Assembly (NCBI GenBank): GCA_934316845.1
Contig: CAKRDZ010000013.1
Span: forward strand, 1-64,000
DNA: 64,000 bases
Reading direction: 5' to 3'
Source: an uncultured Eubacterium sp.
Lineage (GTDB): Bacteria; Bacillota; Clostridia; Lachnospirales; Lachnospiraceae
Shown here one piece after another: positions 48,197 to 56,904 of this stretch (positions within the stretch are counted from its first letter, which is position 1; each line of letters opens with the position of its first letter). The position numbers and the translations under genes were made by a program. The notes under the pieces are model-generated. The model did not search any database. It was not told the origin of the DNA and worked only from the letters and a program-made list of their open reading frames with translations.

Positions 48197-48912
48197 ATGA
48201 AAACGGATATTACGAAACAAATGGAAATGGTACTGTACAGAACGGAAGACGACGACGTGACGGTCAGTGCTTTAATAAAAGATGAAACACTATGGATTAC
48301 CCAGAAGGCAATGGCTGAGTTGTTTGGTGTTGACAAATCTGGTATTAGCCGACACCTTAAGAAAATTTTTGAGACAGGTGAGTTGGATGAAAAAGTGGTT
48401 ATTGCAAAAATTGCAACAACCTCAAGGCATGGAGCGGTGAAGGGGAAAACGCAGCTTTCTACCACCAACTATTATAATCTGGATGCCATTATTTCTGTTG
48501 GCTACAGGGTAAACTCTATTCAGGTAACGAAGTTTCGAATCTGGGCTACGAATGTTCTTAAGGAATATATGGTAAAAGGATTTACGATGGACGCATTTTA
48601 AAATCAGATACACCGATTGCAAAAAACTATTTGGGCGAAAAAGAGATTCGTCGATTGGAACGTGCGGTCACAGGCTATTTTGATTATATAGAAGATTTAA
48701 TTGAACGGGAAAATGTTTTTACAATGGAAGAATTTTCCAAAAGCGTAAATGAGTTTCTTGCATTCCGCAGATATGATATTTTGAAGGACAATGGACAGGT
48801 ATCGCACAGACAAGCAGTGGAAAAAGCATATCACGAATATGATATTTTTAATAAGACCCAGCCAATTGAATCGGATTTTGACAAGATGATCAAGAGATTG
48901 GAGAAAAAATAA
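48197..48912 (+). pseudogene. Broken RhuM family gene
   Basis: The first part (48197-48601) gives a typical RhuM N-terminus: TLWITQKAMAELFGVDKSGISRHLKKIF and FRIWATNVLKEYMVKGFTMD. The frame stops at 48599. The C-terminal part resumes in another frame from about 48606 (SDTPIAKNYLGEKEIRRLERAV...SHRQAVEKAYHEYDIF). Intact RhuM proteins have well over 100 residues between these blocks. An internal deletion at about 48600 therefore removed the middle and shifted the frame. RhuM proteins were named in a Salmonella pathogenicity island; their function is unclear. Confidence 0.82.
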
Positions 48913-48927
48913 AAGGGGGGCAAAAAC

Positions 48928-49689
48928 ATGAAGCACACCGGTAAATTTACAAAGCAGCTCATAACAGCTGTATTTTTGGCGGCCTTTCTGATCGCGGGGA
49001 TTGGCGGCTGTCTTGGGGCAGGGGTGCAGGCCGTTCAGGCAAAAAAGAAGACATATACCGTTACGATAGTTGGAAATAGTCTTATGGGAAACGGATCCCA
49101 GAAAAAATATTTTAAGCAGATTGCGAAACTTTACGGTACGAATATTAAGGTCTACGATCAGATCAATAACGGGTATCAATTGAGCGATCATGTATTGGAT
49201 GCCAAATTCAATGAATACAATATCCGCAAGCAATTGAAAAAGTCGGATATTGTCATTTTCCAGGAGTATGGCACACGCTACGAAACGACGTACAAAGATA
49301 TTCTGAAACTACAGAAATATATGAAAAAGTCGGCGCGCTCGTACTATTATCAGACGGAATTTGATGTGCCGGGGGGAGAATTGATCCAAAAACTGACAAA
49401 GCACGGCGTGAAGATCATTCGGGCAGAAGCGGCGATCCGGAGACTGCAGGATCTTGGCTATATGTATGAGGAACTGCATGAGCCGGGCGACTACCATCCA
49501 AATCAATATAACGGATATACGGCGGCTATTCTCATGTATACACAGATTTTTGGCAAAAAATGTACCGGTTATCCGGTGGAAAAATGTCCGAAAAAATACC
49601 GCACATTTTTACGGGGAAAAGACTGGACGGAAAAGAAGCAGGCGTTGAAAACGATATTGAAGGAACTGGAAACAATTCGAAAAGGATAG
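48928..49689 (+). CDS. Secreted SGNH-like hydrolase
   Basis: The 253-residue protein has a signal sequence (about 10-38) with a possible lipobox, IGGC. The mature domain has an SGNH layout: VGNSLMGNG near 49 (Ser block in GNS form), DIVIFQEYGTRY near 108, and GDYHPNQYNGYTAAILMY near 190 (Asp/His block). Substrate unknown; esterase or deacylase on a surface glycan is likely. AGGGGGG precedes the start. It is 12 bases ahead of the LRR-VWA-MoxR set and may share its transcript. Confidence 0.7.
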   Translation: MKHTGKFTKQLITAVFLAAFLIAGIGGCLGAGVQAVQAKKKTYTVTIVGNSLMGNGSQKKYFKQIAKLYGTNIKVYDQINNGYQLSDHVLDAKFNEYNIRKQLKKSDIVIFQEYGTRYETTYKDILKLQKYMKKSARSYYYQTEFDVPGGELIQKLTKHGVKIIRAEAAIRRLQDLGYMYEELHEPGDYHPNQYNGYTAAILMYTQIFGKKCTGYPVEKCPKKYRTFLRGKDWTEKKQALKTILKELETIRKG

Positions 49690-49701
49690 AGGTAATCCGT
49701 C

Positions 49702-50646
49702 ATGGAGCTTATTTGGAACGAACAAGATGAAAATGCAGTGGTGCATGAGGTGCGCTCGGACAGCCCGGAGATCACTCTGCCGGAAACGGTAGAGGGGCGT
49801 GATCTTGTGGCTGTTGGGGCGTATTGTTTTTCGGACCGGAGGCGGGAGAAAACGGCGCAGGATGGGAATACAGTGGTGATCGGGGAGCCGTCTGCACATC
49901 CGGCGCAGGGAGATTTTGTGGAAAAGATCAGCCTGCCGGACGCAGTCGGACGGATCGAAAATGCCGCCTTCTTTAATTGTAAGAAACTGGAATATCTTGA
50001 AGCGGGAAAGAGGATAAGAGAGATTGGAAGTGATGTGTTTAATAACTGCGGTGCGCTGCATCGCCTGCGCATCCGTGGAAGGGCGGGAGAGGAAACCGGT
50101 GCCAGACAGCTTCTTGCGAGAATTTCGTGGGACGTTGAGGTGCAGTTTGACGACGCAGTTTTATTTTATCCGGAATATTATGAGGGGTATGATACGATCG
50201 CACCGGCACATATTTTCGGCTTGAATATTGAAGGAGAGGGATTCCGGGCGAGACAATGTTTTCGTGACGGAAAAGTGGATTTTGAGGCATACGATGGGAT
50301 TTTTGAGAAAGCGTGCGCGGAGGAAACAGACCGGGTACTCGTGCATATGGCATTGAACCGGCTTATGACACCGCTTGGTCTGACTGAAAAAAACCGCCGG
50401 CAATACGAAAACTATGTGGAGGGTGTGCCAGAAAAAATATTTGAAATCTGCTTGAAAAATAGAAATCTTGAATGGCTGTCATTTGCTGTAAATTCGGTAC
50501 TTACAGGAGATAAAATAGAAAAGTCTGTGAAAGAACAGGCACTGGTAAACTATGTGAAGCAGGATTGGACAGAAGGAGCGGCGGTTCTTTTGGCGGCAGG
50601 GCAGAAAAAGGAAGACGGGAGGAAAGCGCGCTATGAATTTGAGTAA
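49702..50646 (+). CDS. LRR_5 (BspA-like) repeat protein
   Basis: The 314-residue protein contains BspA-type leucine-rich repeats (ITLPETVEGRDLVAVGAYCFS near 24; KISLPDAVGRIENAAFFNCKKLEYLEAG near 75; IREIGSDVFNNCGALHRLRI near 103). A helical C-terminal half follows that I do not recognise. It has no signal peptide, unlike most BspA proteins, so it probably works in the cytoplasm. It overlaps the VWA gene by 14 bases, in an operon with a MoxR-type ATPase, which makes it a candidate client or adaptor. Confidence 0.72.
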   Translation: MELIWNEQDENAVVHEVRSDSPEITLPETVEGRDLVAVGAYCFSDRRREKTAQDGNTVVIGEPSAHPAQGDFVEKISLPDAVGRIENAAFFNCKKLEYLEAGKRIREIGSDVFNNCGALHRLRIRGRAGEETGARQLLARISWDVEVQFDDAVLFYPEYYEGYDTIAPAHIFGLNIEGEGFRARQCFRDGKVDFEAYDGIFEKACAEETDRVLVHMALNRLMTPLGLTEKNRRQYENYVEGVPEKIFEICLKNRNLEWLSFAVNSVLTGDKIEKSVKEQALVNYVKQDWTEGAAVLLAAGQKKEDGRKARYEFE

Positions 50647-51928
50647 AAGGCACGGACAGAGCGAAGAGGAATGGCAGACGCAAATGGCGGAAAAAATCCT
50701 CCGCTTTGTGCAGAATGAACTGTATCAGGATCTGCGGTTTCTCGATGTGGCGCTTTCTGCACTTTTGTGGCAGCCGGCAGAAGGCATCCGGACATTGGCG
50801 ACGGATGGCAGCAAATTGTATTTTCCGGCAGAAAGGATATGTAAAATATTTCCGGATAATCCGCTCTATCTGAACCGCGTGTACCTTCATACCGTGCTTC
50901 ACTGCCTTTTTGCTCATTTGTGGCTGCAGCAGGGGCGCAAGCGTCCCCAGTGGGATTTGGCGTGTGATATTGAGGTGGAGTATGTCATTGACCATCTGGA
51001 AAAGAAAAGCGTGAGACGGGCGTTGTCCTGGGAGCGCCGGAAGACATATGAGGTGATGGAAGAAAAGAAACTTCTCTCAGCGGCAAAGATTTACGAATGT
51101 TTGGCAGAAATTGGAAGCGATGAGCGGGAAAAACTAAGGCGTGAGTTTTATACAGACAATCACAAATTCTGGCCGGAAGAAGAGAAGCCGTCGCCGATGC
51201 CGAATCCGGCAAGGGAGATGTGGGACAAGATTTCGAGACAGAGCCGGATGCAGGAAGAACGGCGCGGTGCCGAGCCGGAGGAGGGCGAACAGTCGCTGCT
51301 CCGCCGCCTGAAGGCAGACAGGAGCAAGCGGAGTTATCGGGATTTTCTGCGCAAATTTGCCGTGCTGCGCGAGGAAATGCAGTGCGATCCGGATACATTT
51401 GATGTCAATTTTTATACGTATGGGCTTTCATTGTATGGAAATATGCCGCTTATTGAGCCGGTGGAAACGCGGGAAGTCATGCGGATACAGGAGTTTGTCG
51501 TGGTTCTGGATACCAGTTATTCCACTGATGGGGAACTCATTAAGGGGTTTCTGCGCGAGACATTTACCCTGCTTACCGAAAAAGACAGTTTTTCCCATAA
51601 ATGTCATATCCGCATTTTGCAGTGCGATGATGCGGTGCGCGAAGATACCAGGATTACGGATATTTCAGAACTGGATGCGTATCTGGAGCGGTTTACCGTT
51701 ATCGGCGGTGGCGGGACAGATTTCCGCCCGGCATTTTCCTACGTCGCGGGGTTGAGAGGGCAGGGGGAACTCCGGGAATTACGGGGACTTCTTTATTTTA
51801 CCGATGGGAAGGGCACGTATCCGGCAAAACGACCGGAGTACGACGTCGCATTTATTTATTTGGATGAATACGAAAGGTCAAAAGTACCGCCGTGGGCGAT
51901 GCGTTTTGAGATAGGAGGCAGCAGATGA
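50633..51928 (+). CDS. VWA-like / DUF2201 metallopeptidase-like protein
   Basis: The 431-residue protein has an N-terminal DUF2201 region with HTVLHCLFAHL near 87, a degenerate metallopeptidase-like helix in which the usual Glu is replaced. The C-terminal VWA-like domain has a near-complete MIDAS: VVLDTSYS near 293, GGGGTDFRPAF near 360 and YFTDGKG near 388. The middle is charged and probably disordered. It overlaps the MoxR gene by ATGA. VWA/MoxR pairs are thought to act as chaperone-like complexes that insert cofactors or remodel partners. Confidence 0.85.
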   Translation: MNLSKRHGQSEEEWQTQMAEKILRFVQNELYQDLRFLDVALSALLWQPAEGIRTLATDGSKLYFPAERICKIFPDNPLYLNRVYLHTVLHCLFAHLWLQQGRKRPQWDLACDIEVEYVIDHLEKKSVRRALSWERRKTYEVMEEKKLLSAAKIYECLAEIGSDEREKLRREFYTDNHKFWPEEEKPSPMPNPAREMWDKISRQSRMQEERRGAEPEEGEQSLLRRLKADRSKRSYRDFLRKFAVLREEMQCDPDTFDVNFYTYGLSLYGNMPLIEPVETREVMRIQEFVVVLDTSYSTDGELIKGFLRETFTLLTEKDSFSHKCHIRILQCDDAVREDTRITDISELDAYLERFTVIGGGGTDFRPAFSYVAGLRGQGELRELRGLLYFTDGKGTYPAKRPEYDVAFIYLDEYERSKVPPWAMRFEIGGSR

Positions 51929-53460
51929 ATATCAAGCAGGCAAAACAAGAGATCAAAGATGCGGTAAAAGCGTATCTTGCCAAGACACCGGAAGGAGATT
52001 ACCGGATCGCACCGGTGCGCCAGCGCCCGATGCTTTTGATCGGTCCGCCGGGGATTGGAAAAACACAGATTATGGAGCAGATCGCCAGAGAGTGCGGGAT
52101 CGGACTCGTTTCTTATACCATTACGCATCACACAAGGCAGAGCGCGGTTGGTCTTCCGTTTATCCGCAAAGATACCTTTGGCGGAAAAGAAGTTTCCATT
52201 ACCGAGTATACGATGAGCGAGATCATTGCGAGTGTGTATGAAAAAATGCGTGAGACAGGATTGAGCGAAGGCATTCTTTTTATCGATGAGATCAATTGTG
52301 TCTCGGAGACGCTGGCGCCGACGATGCTGCAATTTCTGCAATGTAAGACCTTTGGCAATCAGGCAGTGCCGGAGGGGTGGATCATTGTCGCGGCGGGAAA
52401 TCCACCGGAGTACAATAAATCCGTGCGCGAATTTGACATGGTGACACTGGACCGCGTGCGTCAGATGCGAATCGATGCGGATTTTTCGGTGTGGAAAGAA
52501 TATGCGGTGACACACCACATTCATCCGGCGTTATTGACGTATCTTGATCTTCGCCCGGCTAATTTTTATGTGGTTGAAAATGACGTCGATGGCATGCAGT
52601 TTGTGACGGCGCGTGGCTGGGAAGATCTCAGCAGTCTGATGAAAGTGTATGAAGAACTGGGGATTGCGCTTACGGAAGAGAGCATCCGTGAATATCTGGC
52701 ACATGACGATGTGGCAAAAGATGTAGCGGCTTATATCGATCTGTATAAAAAGTACGAAGACCATTATGGCATCCCGGAAATCTTGGAAGGAAAAGTAAAA
52801 ACCTCTGTTTATGAACGGCTTTTCCGTGCCGCCTTTGACGAAAAGATCAGTGTCGTGCATCTTGTACTTTCCGGACTGCATCGACAGTTTGAACAAGCGG
52901 GAAGCTGGAAAAAATTTACAGATGTCTGGTTTGCCTTTTTGAAACAGTACCGAAGCCAGGTACTGGCAGGAGAAGAGCCGGTGGAGACGTACCGGAAATT
53001 GTGCGGGCAGCAGGAAGAAGCGGCCGCCCTTCGCAAAAAGCAGGGATTTCTGGAAAAAGGCGAGGAGCGTCTACAGCAAAAATGGTTTGAAAAAATACGC
53101 GGTGCCTGCCCACGGTCCGGGGATATTGTGGGGAAAACGCCGGAAGAGGTGTTTGACATTGCAAGACAGCCATTTGCAGAGGCGGTGGAACAATTGGAAA
53201 AATGCGAACAGGAGACAGCCGCCCAATTGGAGCACGCATTTGATTTTATCGAGGCGGCATTTGCGGACGGACAGGAACTGGTCGTATTTGTGACGGAACT
53301 TGCGATGGATTCGGAGGCGGCAGTTTTCCTGGCAGAAAATGGAAATGAAAGATTTCAGAAATATAATCAGGAACTGCTTCTGGGGACAAAAAAAGCGGAG
53401 CTCCTTTCGGAACTCCGCGAAGGTGCGAGACATGCAGAAGAGCATATCCGCGATTTTTAA
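51925..53460 (+). CDS. MoxR-type AAA+ ATPase
   Basis: The 511-residue protein has Walker A GPPGIGKT near residue 36, an HHTRQSAVGLPFI loop near 70, Walker B LFIDEINCV near 118, sensor VAAGNPPEY near 155 and an arginine-containing DRVRQMRIDADF near 178. The C-terminal 250 residues form a helical extension. It would power the adjacent VWA protein. The stop codon lies at the target duplication of miniature element D, so the element landed exactly at the gene end. Confidence 0.9.
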   Translation: MNIKQAKQEIKDAVKAYLAKTPEGDYRIAPVRQRPMLLIGPPGIGKTQIMEQIARECGIGLVSYTITHHTRQSAVGLPFIRKDTFGGKEVSITEYTMSEIIASVYEKMRETGLSEGILFIDEINCVSETLAPTMLQFLQCKTFGNQAVPEGWIIVAAGNPPEYNKSVREFDMVTLDRVRQMRIDADFSVWKEYAVTHHIHPALLTYLDLRPANFYVVENDVDGMQFVTARGWEDLSSLMKVYEELGIALTEESIREYLAHDDVAKDVAAYIDLYKKYEDHYGIPEILEGKVKTSVYERLFRAAFDEKISVVHLVLSGLHRQFEQAGSWKKFTDVWFAFLKQYRSQVLAGEEPVETYRKLCGQQEEAAALRKKQGFLEKGEERLQQKWFEKIRGACPRSGDIVGKTPEEVFDIARQPFAEAVEQLEKCEQETAAQLEHAFDFIEAAFADGQELVVFVTELAMDSEAAVFLAENGNERFQKYNQELLLGTKKAELLSELREGARHAEEHIRDF

Positions 53461-53466
53461 ATTATA

Positions 53467-53659
53467 GTAACTATTCAGGATCAATGTATGAAAATCAATG
53501 AATCGTCGTGCTTGCACGTAAGAGACCTTGATTTTCATACATTTAGATCCTAATAGGGCTCCCCCTCCACATATGAGCATTTTTAGCCTTGTCAAAGGCG
53601 GGAAAGAACACGAAGTGTTCGAAATGCGAATGTGTGGGTGGGGTGTCCTGAATAGTTAC
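53467..53659 (+). mobile_element. Miniature inverted-repeat element, copy D (193 bp)
   Basis: It runs from gtaactattcagga (53467-53480) to tcctgaatagttac (53646-53659), flanked by aaattata (53459-53466) and aaattgta (53660-53667), matching in 7 of 8 bases. The interior is nearly identical to copy C, with paired changes in the left hairpin stem. It separates the MoxR gene from the convergent Ig-like gene, and its hairpins may serve as a terminator for both. Confidence 0.88.
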
Positions 53660-53687
53660 AAATTGTAAAAGGAGAGGAATATTCTTT

Positions 53688-54371
53688 CTAACGTGTATTG
53701 TGTGCAGCAGATGTGGTAGTTGTCGTAGTGGCAGCCGGAGGTACGGCCTCGGCCGGCTCCGGTTTGACGACAACACTGCATTCCGCAGACTGGCCGCTCG
53801 ATAATAGCGTAGCGGTCACAATGGCTTCCCCGGCTGCAACAGCAGTTACTACGCCGCGGGAATTGACAGTTGCCACTTCCGTATTGGAAGACTCATATAC
53901 AGGAAGCTCCTGCGAGACATTTGGCTTAATGATCGTGTTTAGTTTGGCGTTTTCATTTTCTGTCAGGGAAAGTTTTTTCTGCCCAAATTTGACGCTGACA
54001 GCATATGGGGTTACTTTTACCTTTACTTTCAAGGTGCGCACAACCCTTCCGCGGGAATTGGAAATCGTCGCACGAACGTAAGTATTTCCCGGATTTACGG
54101 CTGTTACAATTGCCTGTTTTGGCTGTGTGGTAGTAGAAACCACAGCGGCTACCATTTCATCATCCGACGAAAATACAATTGTCTGCTTCTTTTTCGTATT
54201 GTAGAGACGCAGTTTGTATACACCGTTTTTGGATAAGCTGATGGATTTTACATTCATTCGTATATGTTTGTTCTTTTTCGCGGCCAAAGCATTGTTTCCC
54301 GGTTGAAATGTGCCGAGAAAGAGGATGCCGATCAGCAGCCAGGAAAAAATAATTTTAATTTTGTGTTTCAT
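53688..54371 (-). CDS. Secreted protein with two BIG2 Ig-like domains
   Basis: The 227-residue protein has a signal peptide (IFSWLLIGILFLGTFQPGNNALA) and two bacterial Ig-like (BIG2) domains (about 38-120 and 125-205). The second has the typical ESSNTEVATVNSRGVVTAVAAGEAIVTA. A Pro/Thr-rich tail follows. Such proteins decorate the cell surface. The start at 54371 (MKHKIK) follows AGAGGA; an in-frame GTG at 54380 is the alternative. It is convergent to the MoxR gene. Confidence 0.82.
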   Translation of the reverse strand: MKHKIKIIFSWLLIGILFLGTFQPGNNALAAKKNKHIRMNVKSISLSKNGVYKLRLYNTKKKQTIVFSSDDEMVAAVVSTTTQPKQAIVTAVNPGNTYVRATISNSRGRVVRTLKVKVKVTPYAVSVKFGQKKLSLTENENAKLNTIIKPNVSQELPVYESSNTEVATVNSRGVVTAVAAGEAIVTATLLSSGQSAECSVVVKPEPAEAVPPAATTTTTTSAAHNTR

Positions 54372-54534
54372 AGATAACACCGTCCTCTTTTTGTTGTTAT
54401 GAGTGTAGCAAGCAGCTATGGCACAGTTGTGTCAGGAATAGAAGAAAGAAAATGAGAAATATGTCACAAAATAAACATAAAAATAAAGTAGTCTATAAAT
54501 AATAGTTATAGATGATACGATAAGGAGGGTTTTT

Positions 54535-55224
54535 ATGCAGTACATATTGATTGCGGATGATAACGAGGATATCCGGGAAGTCTTGAGTACATATGTAGTA
54601 AAAGAAGGGTTTGAGCCGATTGTCGCAGAAGACGGGATCGAGGCATTTGAGACGTTTAAAAAATGCAATCCGGCGGTCGTGCTGCTGGATATCATGATGC
54701 CGGGACTGGATGGTTATAAAGTATGCCGGAAGATCCGTGAGATCTCACAGGTTCCTATTATCTTGATCACGGCAAAGGGAGAAGATTATGAGCGCGTGAT
54801 GGGACTCGATATCGGAGCGGACGATTATATCGTGAAACCATTCAGCCCGAATGAAGTGATGGCGCGTGTGCGTGCGGTATTGCGCCGTATGGGACGGGGC
54901 GAAGAAGAAAAAGAGAAAAAAGTGCTTACGGTCGGCGATCTTACGATTAATATAGAAGCCTACACCGTATTTGTCGGCGCGGAAAAGATTCCGATGACGA
55001 AAAAAGAAGTGGAGACGATGTGGATCCTTGCCAAAAATCCGAGCAAGGTATTTACGAGAGACAATCTGCTTGACAGTCTGTGGGGGCAGGATTATTTTGG
55101 CGACAGCCGTACCGTGGATTCGCACATCAAGAGGCTTCGTGCCAAATTGGATAAGGTCGAGCACCCGGACTGGGAGATCAAGACGATCTGGGGACTCGGA
55201 TACAAGTTTGAACTCAATGTCTGA
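54535..55224 (+). CDS. OmpR/PhoB family response regulator
   Basis: The 229-residue protein has a receiver domain (acidic pair ADD at 7-9, phospho-acceptor Asp52 in LLDIMMPG, Lys in KPF near 101) and a C-terminal winged helix (VFTRDNLLDSLWGQDYFGDSRTVDSHIKRLRAKL). AAGGAGGG precedes the start. It is followed 24 bases later by its kinase. Target genes are unknown. Confidence 0.95.
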   Translation: MQYILIADDNEDIREVLSTYVVKEGFEPIVAEDGIEAFETFKKCNPAVVLLDIMMPGLDGYKVCRKIREISQVPIILITAKGEDYERVMGLDIGADDYIVKPFSPNEVMARVRAVLRRMGRGEEEKEKKVLTVGDLTINIEAYTVFVGAEKIPMTKKEVETMWILAKNPSKVFTRDNLLDSLWGQDYFGDSRTVDSHIKRLRAKLDKVEHPDWEIKTIWGLGYKFELNV

Positions 55225-55248
55225 TGGGATTAGAACAGGGGAATCAAT

Positions 55249-56721
55249 GTGAAAAAAATATTTTGGAGAGTAGGTCTTTGTTTTGTCGTTACGCTGCTGA
55301 TCATGACGGCGATCTCTGGCTTGATATTTACAAAATTTAACAGGCACAATGTCATGAATGTGTACAAGGATGAGCTAAAAAGCCTTGCACAGAGCGTATC
55401 CAAGCGGATCACGGAGACAATGGCGCACGGAACCACGGACGGGATCGAGGAATATCTTCTGGCGATCGATGATTTTGGTGTGTTTCAAAATACGGATATC
55501 TGGATTCTGGCAAATGATAAGGTGGACGAGCCGCTTAGTGATAGTTTTGTCAATGCCGATATGAACACGATCGCTGCGCAGAGTGACACACGTACTAAGG
55601 CGCTGATCGCGGCCGCCTGCGAGGGAAAGACGCGGAGTTTCAGCGATTATGACCAGATTTATGAGATGGATATGATGCATGTCGCAGCGCCGGTTAAAAA
55701 TGTGCAGGGGGAAAATGCCGGCGTCGTTCTTGTCAATGGCGAGATGGATTATCGTGAGCGGTCGATCGGACAGTATCAGAATTATATGGCATTGAGTGTT
55801 ATCGTTGCGCTCGTTGTCGCGCTCAGCGTGTCGGCGTTTTTCTCGCGCCAGCTTGTGCGCCCGATCATCCGGATCAAGGAGATCGCGCTTCGCATGGCAG
55901 CCGGTGAATACGCCCAGCAGACAGGCATTCAGCGAAAAGACGAACTGGGACTTCTGGCAGACAGTATGGATGTTTTGTCGGAAAAACTGGTCGATGCCGA
56001 GGAATTCCGAGAAAATCTGGAGCAGAACCGCCGGGATTTCTTTTCCAATGTTTCCCATGAACTTCGTACGCCGATCACGGTCGTAAAAGGGTACGCGGAG
56101 ACGCTGGCAGACGGTTATGTAGAGGATCCGGCGAAGCAGCAGGAATATTATGGGAGAATCCGCAAAGAATGTGCAGGCATGGAGCGTCTTGTCGCCGATC
56201 TTCTGATCCTGTCAAAGATGCAGAATCCGGATTTTGAGATGAACGTTGAGGTGCTTAATATCATCGCCGTTATGCAGGACGTCATGCGCAGTATGCGTGT
56301 TATGTGCGCGGAGCGGAAAATTACGACAGATCTGCAGTATAATGACGAATGTTCCCTGATCGAGGGGGACTACGACCGCATCCGCCAGCTCTTTTTGATC
56401 TTGCTGCAAAATGCCGTTAAATATGCGGACGAAGAGACGGAGATCACGATACAGATACACCGCGAGGGCGGCAGACTGCTTGTCAGCATGGAAGATACCG
56501 GGATTGCGATTCCGAAAGAAGAGTGGGAAAACGTATTTGAAAAATTTTACCGTGCCAGCAATCACGGAAATAAAGATGGTTCCGGACTGGGTCTGATGGT
56601 TGCCAAACACATTGTAGCGAGACATTTTGGAAAAATCTGGGTGACGAGTGACGAAGTGAAAAAAACCTGCTTTTTTATCGAGTTTCCGGAGTGCAGCGAG
56701 GAAACCCTAAAAGAACTATAA
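55249..56721 (+). CDS. Sensor histidine kinase
   Basis: The 490-residue membrane kinase has TM1 (about 7-27), an extracellular sensor of about 140 residues, and TM2 (about 172-192). The cytoplasmic part has a HAMP linker, HisKA with the phospho-His in FFSNVSHELRTPITVVKGYAE near 270, and an HATPase domain (N box LLQNAVKYAD, then EDTGIAIP and DGSGLGLMVAKHIV). It starts at GTG with AGGGGAA upstream. It pairs with the preceding OmpR-type regulator; its signal is unknown. Confidence 0.95.
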   Translation: MKKIFWRVGLCFVVTLLIMTAISGLIFTKFNRHNVMNVYKDELKSLAQSVSKRITETMAHGTTDGIEEYLLAIDDFGVFQNTDIWILANDKVDEPLSDSFVNADMNTIAAQSDTRTKALIAAACEGKTRSFSDYDQIYEMDMMHVAAPVKNVQGENAGVVLVNGEMDYRERSIGQYQNYMALSVIVALVVALSVSAFFSRQLVRPIIRIKEIALRMAAGEYAQQTGIQRKDELGLLADSMDVLSEKLVDAEEFRENLEQNRRDFFSNVSHELRTPITVVKGYAETLADGYVEDPAKQQEYYGRIRKECAGMERLVADLLILSKMQNPDFEMNVEVLNIIAVMQDVMRSMRVMCAERKITTDLQYNDECSLIEGDYDRIRQLFLILLQNAVKYADEETEITIQIHREGGRLLVSMEDTGIAIPKEEWENVFEKFYRASNHGNKDGSGLGLMVAKHIVARHFGKIWVTSDEVKKTCFFIEFPECSEETLKEL

Positions 56722-56821
56722 CGAAATCATGAAAAAAAGCGGAAATTGATTGTTAAATACTAGACAATCTCCTTTATTTATGTTATTCTGAACTTGTTAT
56801 TGAGAATCATTTATAATTAAG

Positions 56822-56881
56822 GTAACTATTCAGGATTGAAGTGTTCGAAATGCGAATGGGGCGGAGGTCCTGAATAGTTTA
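56822..56881 (+). mobile_element. Miniature inverted-repeat element, copy E (about 60 bp)
   Basis: Left terminus gtaactattcagga (56822-56835); right terminus tcctgaatagttta (56868-56881), with the last bases worn. Inside is gaagtgttcgaaatgcgaatg from the right end of copies C and D, so it is an internal-deletion derivative. No target duplication is left. A TATAAT (56812-56817) ends four bases before the element, so it would form the 5' leader of the hydrogenase mRNA. Confidence 0.78.
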
Positions 56882-56904
56882 AAAGGATGAAATGGAGGAG
56901 AAAC

